From the IMG/VR virus record IMGVR_UViG_3300020034_000072, positions 1 through 21,493 of that record: 21,493 bases of DNA. One strand, given 5' to 3'. Shown here in pieces: positions 5,008 to 12,731 of this stretch; position 1 is the first letter of the stretch; every line of letters starts with the position of its first letter. The notes below the pieces were generated by a model that did no database searches, was not told the DNA's origin, and was given only the letters and a program-made list of their open reading frames with translations. Source of the DNA: a virus. Both the position numbers and the translations under genes were made by a program.

Positions 5008-5661
5008 GTGGATAACTTTCCCGACAACAGCCATCAGGCTAAGGCTCGGCCGACTGAGAAAGCTGAACAAGAGCCAAAGAAGATCGAACCGATCGTTACG
5101 GGCCAAGTGATTCGTCGAAAGCCGCCTTTGGGTAAGCGTTTTATGGCGACATTCTTCGGAGGCACTGCGAGATCCGCAGTTGCATCAGTGGCTACGGACG
5201 TTCTGTTGCCGGCATTCCGAGACACAGTCGCCGATGCGTTTAGTCAGGCCGTTGAACGAATGATTTACGGTGAGGCCCGCTCCTCCAGTCGTCGTACTGG
5301 TGCCCGGCCGTCCGGATCAAACGGCTACGTCAGCTACAACCGCTATGCGCCAACTTCGCCGACCCGACGTGAGGATCCTCGAGACCGCGATCGCAATCCC
5401 AGCCGACAGGCACGGGCTTCGCACAACTTCGATGAAATCATCCTGGCAACTCGCACAGAGGCTGAGGACGTTCTTAGTGGTCTGTTCGATATTCTGACTC
5501 GCTATGAGTCGACGTCGGTGGCAGATCTGTACTCGCTGGTCGGCATCTCAGCCGAGTTCACCGACAATGACTGGGGTTGGACCGATATTCGTGGTACTGG
5601 CATTGTCCGAGTTGGTAACGGATATCTGCTGGATCTGCCGCGGCCCGAATCTCTGAAGTAG
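5008..5661 (+). CDS. Conserved phage protein of unknown function
   Basis: The gene encodes 217 residues from a GTG start with GATTGAGGC upstream. Three parts are visible. First comes a charged N terminus (KKIEPIVTGQVIRRKPPLGK). Then a moderately hydrophobic region (FGGTARSAVASVATDVLLPA, continuing to FSQAVERMIYGE) is followed by a low-complexity, Arg/Ser-rich linker around residues 90-140. Last is a compact C-terminal domain (HNFDEIILATRTEAEDVL, ending WGWTDIRGTGIVRVGNGYLL). I recall this whole architecture as widespread in actinobacteriophages, without an assigned function. Its start lies directly behind a terminator. Confidence 0.85.
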   Translation: MDNFPDNSHQAKARPTEKAEQEPKKIEPIVTGQVIRRKPPLGKRFMATFFGGTARSAVASVATDVLLPAFRDTVADAFSQAVERMIYGEARSSSRRTGARPSGSNGYVSYNRYAPTSPTRREDPRDRDRNPSRQARASHNFDEIILATRTEAEDVLSGLFDILTRYESTSVADLYSLVGISAEFTDNDWGWTDIRGTGIVRVGNGYLLDLPRPESLK

Positions 5662-5663
5662 CC

Positions 5664-5804
5664 ATGAACTCGGCAGAGATGTTCCGAAACAAAATTAGAG
5701 CAGCATACGTATCTGAAGGATGGCAACGAAAAGTCGATGATATGTCTGACAATCAAGTAGTTGCCATCTATTTCAGGCTAAAAAGACAAGGAAGAGTCGT
5801 TTAA
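5664..5804 (+). CDS. Small hypothetical phage protein (46 aa)
   Basis: The frame opens at ATG 5664, 2 nt after the preceding stop, and ends with a TAA that overlaps the next ATG (TAATG). The protein (MNSAEMFRNKIRAAYVSEGW, then QRKVDDMSDNQVVAIYFRLK) is short, charged and probably a helical pair. I recall similar short proteins with (M/I)SDNQV.AIYFR in phage genomes, of unknown role. There is no strong ribosome-binding site, so translational coupling to both neighbours is likely. Confidence 0.75.
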   Translation: MNSAEMFRNKIRAAYVSEGWQRKVDDMSDNQVVAIYFRLKRQGRVV

Positions 5805-6703
5805 TGAATCTCTCAAATATCAAGAATGCGGTGACATCAAACGCCGCTCGTCAACTGCTTCACGTAAGGTCGAATTCGCCCGCAATTCTGTTCGCCGTAG
5901 GTGTGGCCGGCGTGGTTGGAACTGTCGTCCTAGCCTGCAAGGCGACTCTCAAGGTCGAGGAACTGCTCGACGAACACCAGACCTTGCTGGAGATGACCAA
6001 GTCCGATCGGTTCGAGAAGGAATACACCGACGAAGACCGTAAGAAGGATCAGGTCCTGCTGCACCTCAAGACCGCCGGGAAGCTCGTCAAGCTCTATGCA
6101 CCGGCTCTGATCGTTGGTGTGGTCTCTGTGAGTGCTCTGACTGGCTCGCATATCGTCCTGACCCGTAGGAACATGGCTGTGACTGCTGCTTACGCAGGTC
6201 TCGAGAAGGCTTTCCAGCAGTACCGGAATCGCGTGATCGGAGAGTACGGCGACAACAAGGACTACAAGTTCAAGCACGGTCTTGGCGTTAAGGATGTTCA
6301 GGCTATCGAGGGCGATCAGGTCGTGCTCAAGCAGGTCGTCTCGTTCGATCCAAATCAGTTCTCGGTCTACGCTCGGTTCTTCGATGAGCAGAACCAGAAC
6401 TGGATGAAAGAAGACGAGTACAACTTCATGTTCCTGCGGTCGGTCCAGAACCACATGAACGATCGACTGCGAGCATACGGTCACGTCTTCCTGAACGACG
6501 TCTACGACGCTCTGGGAATCCCGCGATCTCGTGCCGGTGCTGTCGTCGGTTGGGTGCTTGGACACGGCGACGCATTCGTCGACTTCGGCATCTTCGACGG
6601 CACCAAGGAACGAGCACGCGCATTTGTCAATGGCGATGAGCGGTCGATCATTCTCGACTTCAACGTCGCCGGCCTGGTCTACAACCTTATCGAGGAGCGT
6701 TAG
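5804..6703 (+). CDS. DUF6353-like phage membrane protein, copy 2
   Basis: The gene encodes 299 residues. ACAAGGAAGAGTCGTTTA precedes the ATG. Membrane segments lie at about residues 26-45 (SPAILFAVGVAGVVGTVVLA) and 98-115 (YAPALIVGVVSVSALTGSHI). They are separated by a charged loop and followed by a soluble domain with AVTAAYAGLEKAFQQYRNRV and a C-terminal FNVAGLVYNLI. Segment order and spacing match the gene at 2702-3469, with an N-SPxIL start to helix 1 in both. Function unknown; an inner-membrane protein with a large cytoplasmic domain is inferred. Confidence 0.85.
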   Translation: MNLSNIKNAVTSNAARQLLHVRSNSPAILFAVGVAGVVGTVVLACKATLKVEELLDEHQTLLEMTKSDRFEKEYTDEDRKKDQVLLHLKTAGKLVKLYAPALIVGVVSVSALTGSHIVLTRRNMAVTAAYAGLEKAFQQYRNRVIGEYGDNKDYKFKHGLGVKDVQAIEGDQVVLKQVVSFDPNQFSVYARFFDEQNQNWMKEDEYNFMFLRSVQNHMNDRLRAYGHVFLNDVYDALGIPRSRAGAVVGWVLGHGDAFVDFGIFDGTKERARAFVNGDERSIILDFNVAGLVYNLIEER

Positions 6704-6705
6704 AC

Positions 6706-7467
6706 ATGAACATCAACAAGAACGTTCTTATTCCGGTCGGCGCCTCGGTTGCTTCTCTGGCCGCCGGCGTCGGTGTGGGATGGCTTCTCGCGAAGAGGAA
6801 GTTCGTCAAGCACTACGAGGCTCAGATCGCTGCTGAGATCGAGGCAGCTCGGGAGGTCTATAACCGGGTGACCAAGAAGGCTCAGTACGCAACTCCCCAG
6901 GAAGCCGCGGCCGCGCTGCATCCGGACGAGAATATCCTGACGGAGATTCCGAAGGGAAAGACTCTCGGTACAGTTATTCGGAATTATCAGGGCATCAATC
7001 CGGCTCTGGATGTCACCGGCGACGTCGCGATCATCAACGGCAGGGATCCGCACGAGGTCAGCATATTCGACGAGTCCAACTCCGATCTGAAGCTGCCTGA
7101 GGATTTCACGGTCGAGGATCTCGAAGCCCGGACCGAGGACGAGCCGTACATCATCACTGTCGACGAGTTCGGAGATGCCGAGCCCGGCTACGGGAACGTT
7201 ACGGTCACCTTCTTCGAGGGCGACGGCGTTCTCGTGGATGACCAGGAAACTCCGATTCGTGATTTCGATGACATGATCGGCGAGAAGAACCTCGAGCACT
7301 TTGGTCAGTGGTCCGGCGATCGGAACGTTGTCTATATTCGCAACGAAAGGCTCGCCACCAACTTCGAGGTCTTGCGCAGTAAGCAGTCCTACGTCGAGGG
7401 CGTACTTAAATACGTCGATGCTCGTCCGGACACCATGCGCCGTCGTGGGCCACGTGACGATGGGTGA
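6706..7467 (+). CDS. Membrane-anchored conserved phage protein
   Basis: The gene encodes 253 residues and starts 2 nt after the preceding stop, with CGAGGAGCG upstream. One N-terminal membrane helix (residues about 7-27, PVGASVASLAAGVGVGWLLA) is followed by a basic KRKFVKHY and a charged helix, then an acidic soluble domain. The latter contains DEPYIITVDEFGDAEPGYGN and a C-terminal NVVYIRNERLATNFEVLRS segment. I recall the PYII..(E/D)EFG...PGY..VT..(F/Y)F..DGVL(V/A)D pattern from proteins in both actinobacterial and Firmicutes phages; function unknown. The stop overlaps the next start (GTGA). Confidence 0.85.
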   Translation: MNINKNVLIPVGASVASLAAGVGVGWLLAKRKFVKHYEAQIAAEIEAAREVYNRVTKKAQYATPQEAAAALHPDENILTEIPKGKTLGTVIRNYQGINPALDVTGDVAIINGRDPHEVSIFDESNSDLKLPEDFTVEDLEARTEDEPYIITVDEFGDAEPGYGNVTVTFFEGDGVLVDDQETPIRDFDDMIGEKNLEHFGQWSGDRNVVYIRNERLATNFEVLRSKQSYVEGVLKYVDARPDTMRRRGPRDDG

Positions 7468-7991
7468 GAAAGCTTCTTGACGAGCTATATCTCGAATGGC
7501 TCTACGATCAAGTTGCCGATACGAAAATGAAGTCCCCGATCAAAACATATTGGAAGCTGTTACGACAGCTGTATACCAAAGAGTTTGTCTGGTTTGTCCC
7601 TAACGACGACAACCGGATAGAGGACGGGAAAGATCTGCGGTACGAGTTCATCGATCAAGCAGAACTCGATGATGTAGATCTGAGCTGGGTCGATCTAGGA
7701 TGCTCGATGTTAGAGCTCTTAGTTGGTCTGGCTCGACGGATGGATTTTGAATCTGAGCGATTCAACATCTCAGGTGCATTCTGGCAACTCATAGATAATC
7801 TCGAGATACGTGCGGATGATACTCGTAGATTCCCGGATAAAGTCAATCAAGCTCTGGAGAATGTGATCTACCGCACTTACGATTGGAATGGGCACGGGGG
7901 TCTGTTCCCGCTACAACATCCAGCAAAAGATCAACGTGATGTAGAACTCTGGTATCAATTGAGTGCCTATATCCTGGAGAACGAATACTAG
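7464..7991 (+). CDS. Conserved phage protein of unknown function
   Basis: The gene encodes 175 residues from a GTG that overlaps the preceding stop (GTGA). The sequence is aromatic and acidic, without membrane helices. Distinct blocks are YWKLLRQLYTKEFVWFVPND, then DGKDLRYEFID, DLGCSMLELLVGLARRMDFE and a C-terminal RDVELWYQLSAYILE. I recall these blocks as a widespread actinobacteriophage family. I cannot name an activity. It directly precedes the large replication gene and may be co-transcribed with it. Confidence 0.85.
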   Translation: MRKLLDELYLEWLYDQVADTKMKSPIKTYWKLLRQLYTKEFVWFVPNDDNRIEDGKDLRYEFIDQAELDDVDLSWVDLGCSMLELLVGLARRMDFESERFNISGAFWQLIDNLEIRADDTRRFPDKVNQALENVIYRTYDWNGHGGLFPLQHPAKDQRDVELWYQLSAYILENEY

Positions 7992-8007
7992 GGCGAGAGG
8001 AGGGTAG

Positions 8008-11000
8008 ATGGATTTCTTTCAGATCTGCACGAAAGAGACCAAGGGCGGAGTCGAAGTATATCCCGACTTCACTGTTGGTCGATCCAAGGATCTTATGGTC
8101 CGAGGCGGCTCATTTTATGCTATCTGGGACGAAGGACTCGGTCTGTGGTCTACGGACGAGTACGACGTTCAACGGCTTGTGGATAAAGATCTCCATGACT
8201 ACGCCGAGAAGCTAACAGCCGAAGGTACTCAGTGCAGTGTTAAATACCTCCGCTCGTTTACTAGTAACGGATGGCAGCAGTTCCGCAGGTTCATGGCCAA
8301 CGTAAGCGACAACAGTCACACTCTTAATGAGACTCTGACGTTCGCTAATACGGAGGTGAAGAAGAATGACTATATCTCTAAGCGACTGCCTTACGCTCTG
8401 CAAGTGGCTCATTGTCCAGCATGGGTTGAGCTTGTCGGTTCGCTGTATGACAGTGATGAGCGTCAGAAAATTGAGTGGGCGATCGGCGCTGTCATTTCTG
8501 GAGATTCTAAGAAGCTCCAAAAGTTCCTGGTCCTCTACGGTCCAGGAGGTACGGGAAAGTCTACGATACTCAACATCGTACAGAAAATATTCGAGGGCTA
8601 CACAACGTCGTTTGAAGCAAAAGCGCTTGTTGGAAACAACAACTCATTCGCAACGGAGATATTCAAAGGACACCCACTTGTAGCTATCCAGCATGATGGG
8701 GATTTGTCCAAGATTGAGGACAACACCAAGCTGAACTCAATTATCTCGCACGAGGAAATGACACTGAACGAAAAGTACAAACCGAGTTATACCGCCCGTA
8801 TCGACGCATTTCTCTTTATGGGTACGAACAAACCGGTGAAGATATCTGATGCCAAGTCGGGGATCATCCGTCGCTTGATCGATGTGCATCCGACAGGCTT
8901 CACCTTCAAGCCGAAGCATTATCACTCTCTGCTGGCTCAGATCGATTTTGAACTGGGTGGGATTGCGAGTCACTGTCTCGAGGTATATCGCGAGATGGGA
9001 AAGAACTACTACAATGCATATCGGCCGCTGGACATGATGTTCCAGACTGATGTGTTCTTCAACTTCATTGAGGCGAACTATGACATATTCAAGCAGCAGG
9101 ACGGAGCGACTCTCAAACAAGCATACGCACTATACAAGGACTACGTCCAGGAAAGTAGTTTGGATTTCTCGCTTCCTTTGTATAAGTTTCGAGAGGAACT
9201 TAAGAACTACTTCGAGACGTTTGTGGATCGAATCGTTCTTGATGGAACGAATCTTCGGAGTTACTATTCGGGATTCAATGCGCAGCCCTTTAAAGTTCCA
9301 CTCGTTCAAGATACACAAACCTTCTCCTTGGTAATGGACGAGACCACATCCATATTCGACCTTGATTGTGCTGATCAACCTGCGCAGCTGGCCAAGGAAG
9401 ACGGGACGCCTACGATCGGTTGGGCCTCAGTCAAGACTCGCTTGGCCGATATCGATACGTCCGAACTCCACTACGTAAAGGTTCCTGAGAACCATATTGT
9501 GATCGATTTCGATTTGAAGGGAGACGACGGTGGACGAGATCTTGAGCGAAATCTTGGAGCGGCTAGCGAGTGGCCAGCCACTTATGCCGAGCTTAGCAAA
9601 AGCGGCGCAGGAGTCCATCTCCATTATCTTTATGCCGGGGATACATCCGGACTCAGTTCGAGTTATAGCGACGACATCGAAGTTAAAACCTTCTCAGGAT
9701 GGGCATCGCTACGTCGCCGCCTCAGTCGATGCAACAATGTACCGATCGCAACCCTGAATGGCGGTCTCCCGCTAAAGGAGAAGAAGATGCTCCAAACAGA
9801 TACCATCAAGAGCGAGAAGGGACTAAGAGACCTTATCGCCCGAAATATGCGCCGGGAGATTCATCCAGGAACAAAGCCGTCGATCGACTTCATTCACAAG
9901 ATCCTCGAAGAGGCATATCTGTCTGGTATGACTTACGACTTGACTGATCTTAGATCCAAGTTGTTGGTCTTCGCCAATGGCAGTACGCACCAGCCTCTGC
10001 CGAGTCTCAAGGTTGTCCAGACGATGAAGTTCCATTCGGACTGGGAAACTGAGGAGGTGAAGCCGATTGTCGTAGAGACTAAGGACGATCGACTTGTCAT
10101 GTTCGATGTCGAGGTCTTCCCGAACCTGTTCGTTGTGTGTTGGGGATATGAAGACTCCGACATTATTGTTACGATGATTAATCCGACAGCTCAAGAGATC
10201 GAGGAGCTGTTTAAGTACAAGCTGGTGGGGTTCAACAACCGGCGGTACGACAACCATATGCTCTACGCCCGATTCCTGGGGTACGACAATGAGCAGCTGT
10301 ACAAACTCTCGAAGAAGATCATCGATGGCGTCGTGGGCGCGTTGTTCGGCGAGGCATACAACCTGTCTTACGCCGATATCTACGACTTCACGTCTAAGAA
10401 GCAAGGACTCAAGAAGTACGAGATCGACCTTGGTATCCATCACATGGAATTAAATCTTCCGTGGGATCTTCCCGTTCCTAAAGAATTCTGGTTGAGAGTA
10501 GCAGAGTACTGTTGTAACGATGTACGGGCCACCAAGGCTACCTTCAAATCTCGTAAGCAGGATTGGGTTGCTCGACAGATTCTTGCGGAGCTCAGTGGTC
10601 TGTCGGTCAACGACACGACGGCTAAGCATGTCGCGAAGATCATATTCGGCGATGATCGCAATCCTCAGCGAAATTTCGTCTACACCAAGCTTTCTAAGGA
10701 CTTTCCTGGGTACGAATTCGATCGAGGAAAGTCCACATATCGTGGCGAGCTGGTCGGAGAAGGAGGTTACGTCTATGCTGAACCAGGCATTTATGAGGAT
10801 GTTGCTCTTCTGGATGTGGCCTCGATGCATCCAACGAGTCTCGTTAATCTCAATGCATTTGGTGAATACACCGTGCGGTTCGCTGAGCTCCTCGAAGCGC
10901 GTCTGGCGATTAAGGCTAAGGACTACGACTTGGCCAAGGGTCTTCTGCAAGGCCGACTCGCCAAGTTTCTTGATGATCCTAGTGGTGCTCAAGGGTTGGC

Positions 11001-11805
11001 CGATGCTCTTAAGATCATCGTCAACATCGTCTACGGGCTCACCAGTGCCAAGTTCGACAATTCCTTCCGCGATTCTCGGAACGTCGACAATATCGTCGCG
11101 AAGAGAGGCGCCCTATTCATGATCGACCTGAAGCATTTCGTCCAGGAGAAGGGTTTCACGGTAGCGCATATCAAGACGGACTCGATCAAGATTCCGAATG
11201 CGACACCAGAGATCATCCAGGAAGTCATGCTATTCGGGGAGAAGTACGGCTACAAGTTCGAGTACGATCCACACAAGGACCACTACGAGGCTTTGTGTCT
11301 CGTGAACGATGCGGTCTACGTGGCCCGGAAGCTGATCGACTTCGGTGATGAGGGACAGACGAACGAGAATGTCTGGACGTCTGAGTTCACCGCCGTCGGC
11401 GCTCAGTTCCAGCATCCGTATGTCTTCAAGACGTTGTTCAGTCATGAGGACATCACGTTCGAGGACCTGTGTGAGACCAAACAGGTAACTCAGGGAGCGA
11501 TGTATCTTGACTTCGAACATTCTCGTCCTATGGCTCTTGTCGAGGGCATGCATTTCGTTGGTCGGACTGGTCGATTTGTTCCCGTGGAAGAAGGTTTCGG
11601 GGGCGGTGTACTTTACCGTGTTAAAGACGAGAAGAAATATGCGGTATCGGGTACGAAGGGCTATCTTTGGCTCGAGGCCGAGATCGCGAAGGATCTAGGA
11701 GACAAGTTAGATATTGATCTGGGCTACTTCGAGAAGCTGGTGGAAGACGCACGAAACACCATCGACTTCTTCGGAGAGTTCACGAGGTTCGTCGGAAAGG
11801 AATAG
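8008..11805 (+). CDS. SF3 helicase - AEP primase - family B-type DNA polymerase fusion
   Basis: The gene encodes 1265 residues; GAGAGGAGGGTAG precedes the ATG. Residues 1-330 look like a D5-type SF3 helicase: Walker A GPGGTGKST (178-186), an LVAIQHDGD Walker B-like strand, FLFMGTNKPVK (sensor-1 type) and RRLIDVHP. Residues about 480-600 resemble an archaeo-eukaryotic primase: VIDFDLK with D500 and D502, GVHLHY with H537, and acidic residues 555-558. The C-terminal half is a family B-type polymerase. Exo I is D700/E702, Exo II is FNNRRYDN (742-749), and Exo III is Y834-x3-D838. Motif A is D936-VASMHPTS, motif B is K1002-IIVN-IVYG, and motif C is TDS with D1058. Catalytic residues appear intact apart from Lys in the first motif C position. 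Role: unwinding, priming and copying of phage DNA in one chain. Confidence 0.85.
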   Translation: MDFFQICTKETKGGVEVYPDFTVGRSKDLMVRGGSFYAIWDEGLGLWSTDEYDVQRLVDKDLHDYAEKLTAEGTQCSVKYLRSFTSNGWQQFRRFMANVSDNSHTLNETLTFANTEVKKNDYISKRLPYALQVAHCPAWVELVGSLYDSDERQKIEWAIGAVISGDSKKLQKFLVLYGPGGTGKSTILNIVQKIFEGYTTSFEAKALVGNNNSFATEIFKGHPLVAIQHDGDLSKIEDNTKLNSIISHEEMTLNEKYKPSYTARIDAFLFMGTNKPVKISDAKSGIIRRLIDVHPTGFTFKPKHYHSLLAQIDFELGGIASHCLEVYREMGKNYYNAYRPLDMMFQTDVFFNFIEANYDIFKQQDGATLKQAYALYKDYVQESSLDFSLPLYKFREELKNYFETFVDRIVLDGTNLRSYYSGFNAQPFKVPLVQDTQTFSLVMDETTSIFDLDCADQPAQLAKEDGTPTIGWASVKTRLADIDTSELHYVKVPENHIVIDFDLKGDDGGRDLERNLGAASEWPATYAELSKSGAGVHLHYLYAGDTSGLSSSYSDDIEVKTFSGWASLRRRLSRCNNVPIATLNGGLPLKEKKMLQTDTIKSEKGLRDLIARNMRREIHPGTKPSIDFIHKILEEAYLSGMTYDLTDLRSKLLVFANGSTHQPLPSLKVVQTMKFHSDWETEEVKPIVVETKDDRLVMFDVEVFPNLFVVCWGYEDSDIIVTMINPTAQEIEELFKYKLVGFNNRRYDNHMLYARFLGYDNEQLYKLSKKIIDGVVGALFGEAYNLSYADIYDFTSKKQGLKKYEIDLGIHHMELNLPWDLPVPKEFWLRVAEYCCNDVRATKATFKSRKQDWVARQILAELSGLSVNDTTAKHVAKIIFGDDRNPQRNFVYTKLSKDFPGYEFDRGKSTYRGELVGEGGYVYAEPGIYEDVALLDVASMHPTSLVNLNAFGEYTVRFAELLEARLAIKAKDYDLAKGLLQGRLAKFLDDPSGAQGLADALKIIVNIVYGLTSAKFDNSFRDSRNVDNIVAKRGALFMIDLKHFVQEKGFTVAHIKTDSIKIPNATPEIIQEVMLFGEKYGYKFEYDPHKDHYEALCLVNDAVYVARKLIDFGDEGQTNENVWTSEFTAVGAQFQHPYVFKTLFSHEDITFEDLCETKQVTQGAMYLDFEHSRPMALVEGMHFVGRTGRFVPVEEGFGGGVLYRVKDEKKYAVSGTKGYLWLEAEIAKDLGDKLDIDLGYFEKLVEDARNTIDFFGEFTRFVGKE

Positions 11806-11809
11806 AGCT

Positions 11810-12097
11810 ATGCCCCTGTTCAGCAGATATCGTCTCATCCCTATCCCAGCAGACGTGGTGGAGTTAACTGAGCGCAACATCGAAAAGGTAGCCAAGTGGT
11901 GTGGCTCTGACATGATCCATGAGACTAATCCGCGTCAAGGCAGTGGCGTTATGCCGAGATTGTTCATTATGGTTCCAACTCAATCTGGACCTGTAGTGGC
12001 GATGGTTGGAAGTTTTGTCGTTCGATCAATGGGCGGTGGGTTCGAGGTTCTATCTCGCCGTCAATTTGAGGCTTCATACGAGAGGGCGAGCGACTGA
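11810..12097 (+). CDS. VAxWC-family small phage protein, member 1
   Basis: The gene encodes 95 residues. The ATG at 11810 follows GGAAAGGAATAGAGCT and starts 4 nt after the polymerase stop; the frame is open further upstream but only inside the polymerase gene. It has the block VVELTERNIEKVAKWCGSDM, a middle strand VAMVGSFVVR and a tail GFEVLSRRQFEASYERASD. The same three blocks recur at 13329-13577, 14428-14799 and 14799-15170. I recall such proteins as common in actinobacteriophage replication regions; function unknown. The stop overlaps the next start (TGATG). Confidence 0.8.
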   Translation: MPLFSRYRLIPIPADVVELTERNIEKVAKWCGSDMIHETNPRQGSGVMPRLFIMVPTQSGPVVAMVGSFVVRSMGGGFEVLSRRQFEASYERASD

Positions 12098-12327
12098 TGT
12101 TTAACGAACATGTTCGAGCTCTGGTTGAGAAAGAAGATCAGAAGCTAAGAGAAATCTACGAAACAGTACCTGAAGACTATTACCTCTGCGTTCATGATCA
12201 CGAATATCAGTGGTTCCAGGAGGGGTTTGGTCTTAGACTAATTCACCAGCAAAGCTTCCACCCCATTCCAACTCCTGAGTATTGCGAAGCTAAGGTGTCC
12301 AAGAAGCAGTATGGCCCGAAGGTCTGA
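12097..12327 (+). CDS. Small hypothetical phage protein
   Basis: The gene encodes 76 residues, starting in a TGATG overlap with the preceding gene. The sequence is polar and rich in aromatic and His residues (YYLCVHDHEYQWFQEGFGLR, then LIHQQSFHPIPTPEYCEAKV). The His and Cys residues (C31, H33, H35 among them) could bind metal, but they do not form a spacing I recognise. Its end overlaps the next gene by 17 nt if that gene starts at 12311. No family recognised. Confidence 0.65.
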   Translation: MFNEHVRALVEKEDQKLREIYETVPEDYYLCVHDHEYQWFQEGFGLRLIHQQSFHPIPTPEYCEAKVSKKQYGPKV

Positions 12328-12595
12328 CATGCCTAAACGCGGAATGATGTTGAAAGACGTTCTCGAGATCAATCGACTCCTAAGCGTCATTGATTTGGTT
12401 GATCGAAAAAGGGGCTGGGAATTGATCGCTGGCGTAGTTCCTACGACCATAAACATCTACGAACCTGACCCGACCTTCATCGCCATGCTAATGCCCAAGT
12501 ACTTATTTCGGGCTTACGTCGGCGAAGATTATTTCGTTCATGCCAAGAGTAGGCACGGTCGAAAAGTTTTGCACCCAGATGCCCAGAAACTCTAA
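12311..12595 (+). CDS. Small hypothetical phage protein
   Basis: The gene encodes 94 residues if it starts at 12311; an ATG at 12329 (MPKRGMMLKDV), 2 nt after the preceding stop and with GAAGG 12 nt upstream, is equally plausible and would give 88 residues. It has a helical LKDVLEINRLLSVIDLVDRK and a C-terminal basic stretch (HAKSRHGRKVLHPDA). No membrane segment or known motif. It overlaps the following small zinc-binding-type gene by 17 nt. Confidence 0.6.
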   Translation: MARRSDMPKRGMMLKDVLEINRLLSVIDLVDRKRGWELIAGVVPTTINIYEPDPTFIAMLMPKYLFRAYVGEDYFVHAKSRHGRKVLHPDAQKL

Positions 12596-12731
12596 GTACA
12601 ACTGCCCTATCTGTGGCGCGGTGGGAAAACAGCAATGTGTCCGGGGGAAGATCGGGAGTCGCGTGTGGTTTAAGCAGCTTCCATATTCCCCCGGACATCA
12701 GTCGAGATGGCGAATTAATAAGGAGGCCTAA
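12579..12731 (+). CDS. Small zinc-binding-type protein
   Basis: The preferred ATG at 12579 gives 50 residues; an in-frame ATG at 12540 would add 13. Neither has a strong ribosome-binding site, and the gene is probably translated by coupling. The motif CPICGA...C, followed about 20 residues later by a PGHQSRW segment, resembles the C-P-x-C-G-A...C...H arrangement I recall from tiny zinc-finger proteins in actinobacteriophages. The four potential ligands are three Cys and one His. Role unknown, possibly nucleic-acid binding. The stop TAATG overlaps the next start. Confidence 0.65.
   Translation: MPRNSKYNCPICGAVGKQQCVRGKIGSRVWFKQLPYSPGHQSRWRINKEA

Noticed and set aside
5930-6565. Long open frame of 211 residues on the - strand
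   Set aside because: It lies wholly inside the DUF6353-like gene on the + strand, has a composition typical of an antisense shadow (Val, Leu, Asp, Glu and His from GAC/CTC codons) and no ribosome-binding site or promoter.
9823-10443. Open frame of 206 residues on the - strand
   Set aside because: It is antisense to the polymerase exonuclease region, whose motifs are intact on the + strand.
10520-11122. Open frame of 200 residues on the + strand in another phase
   Set aside because: It overlaps the polymerase catalytic region out of frame and is Ser/Arg-rich with no motif.
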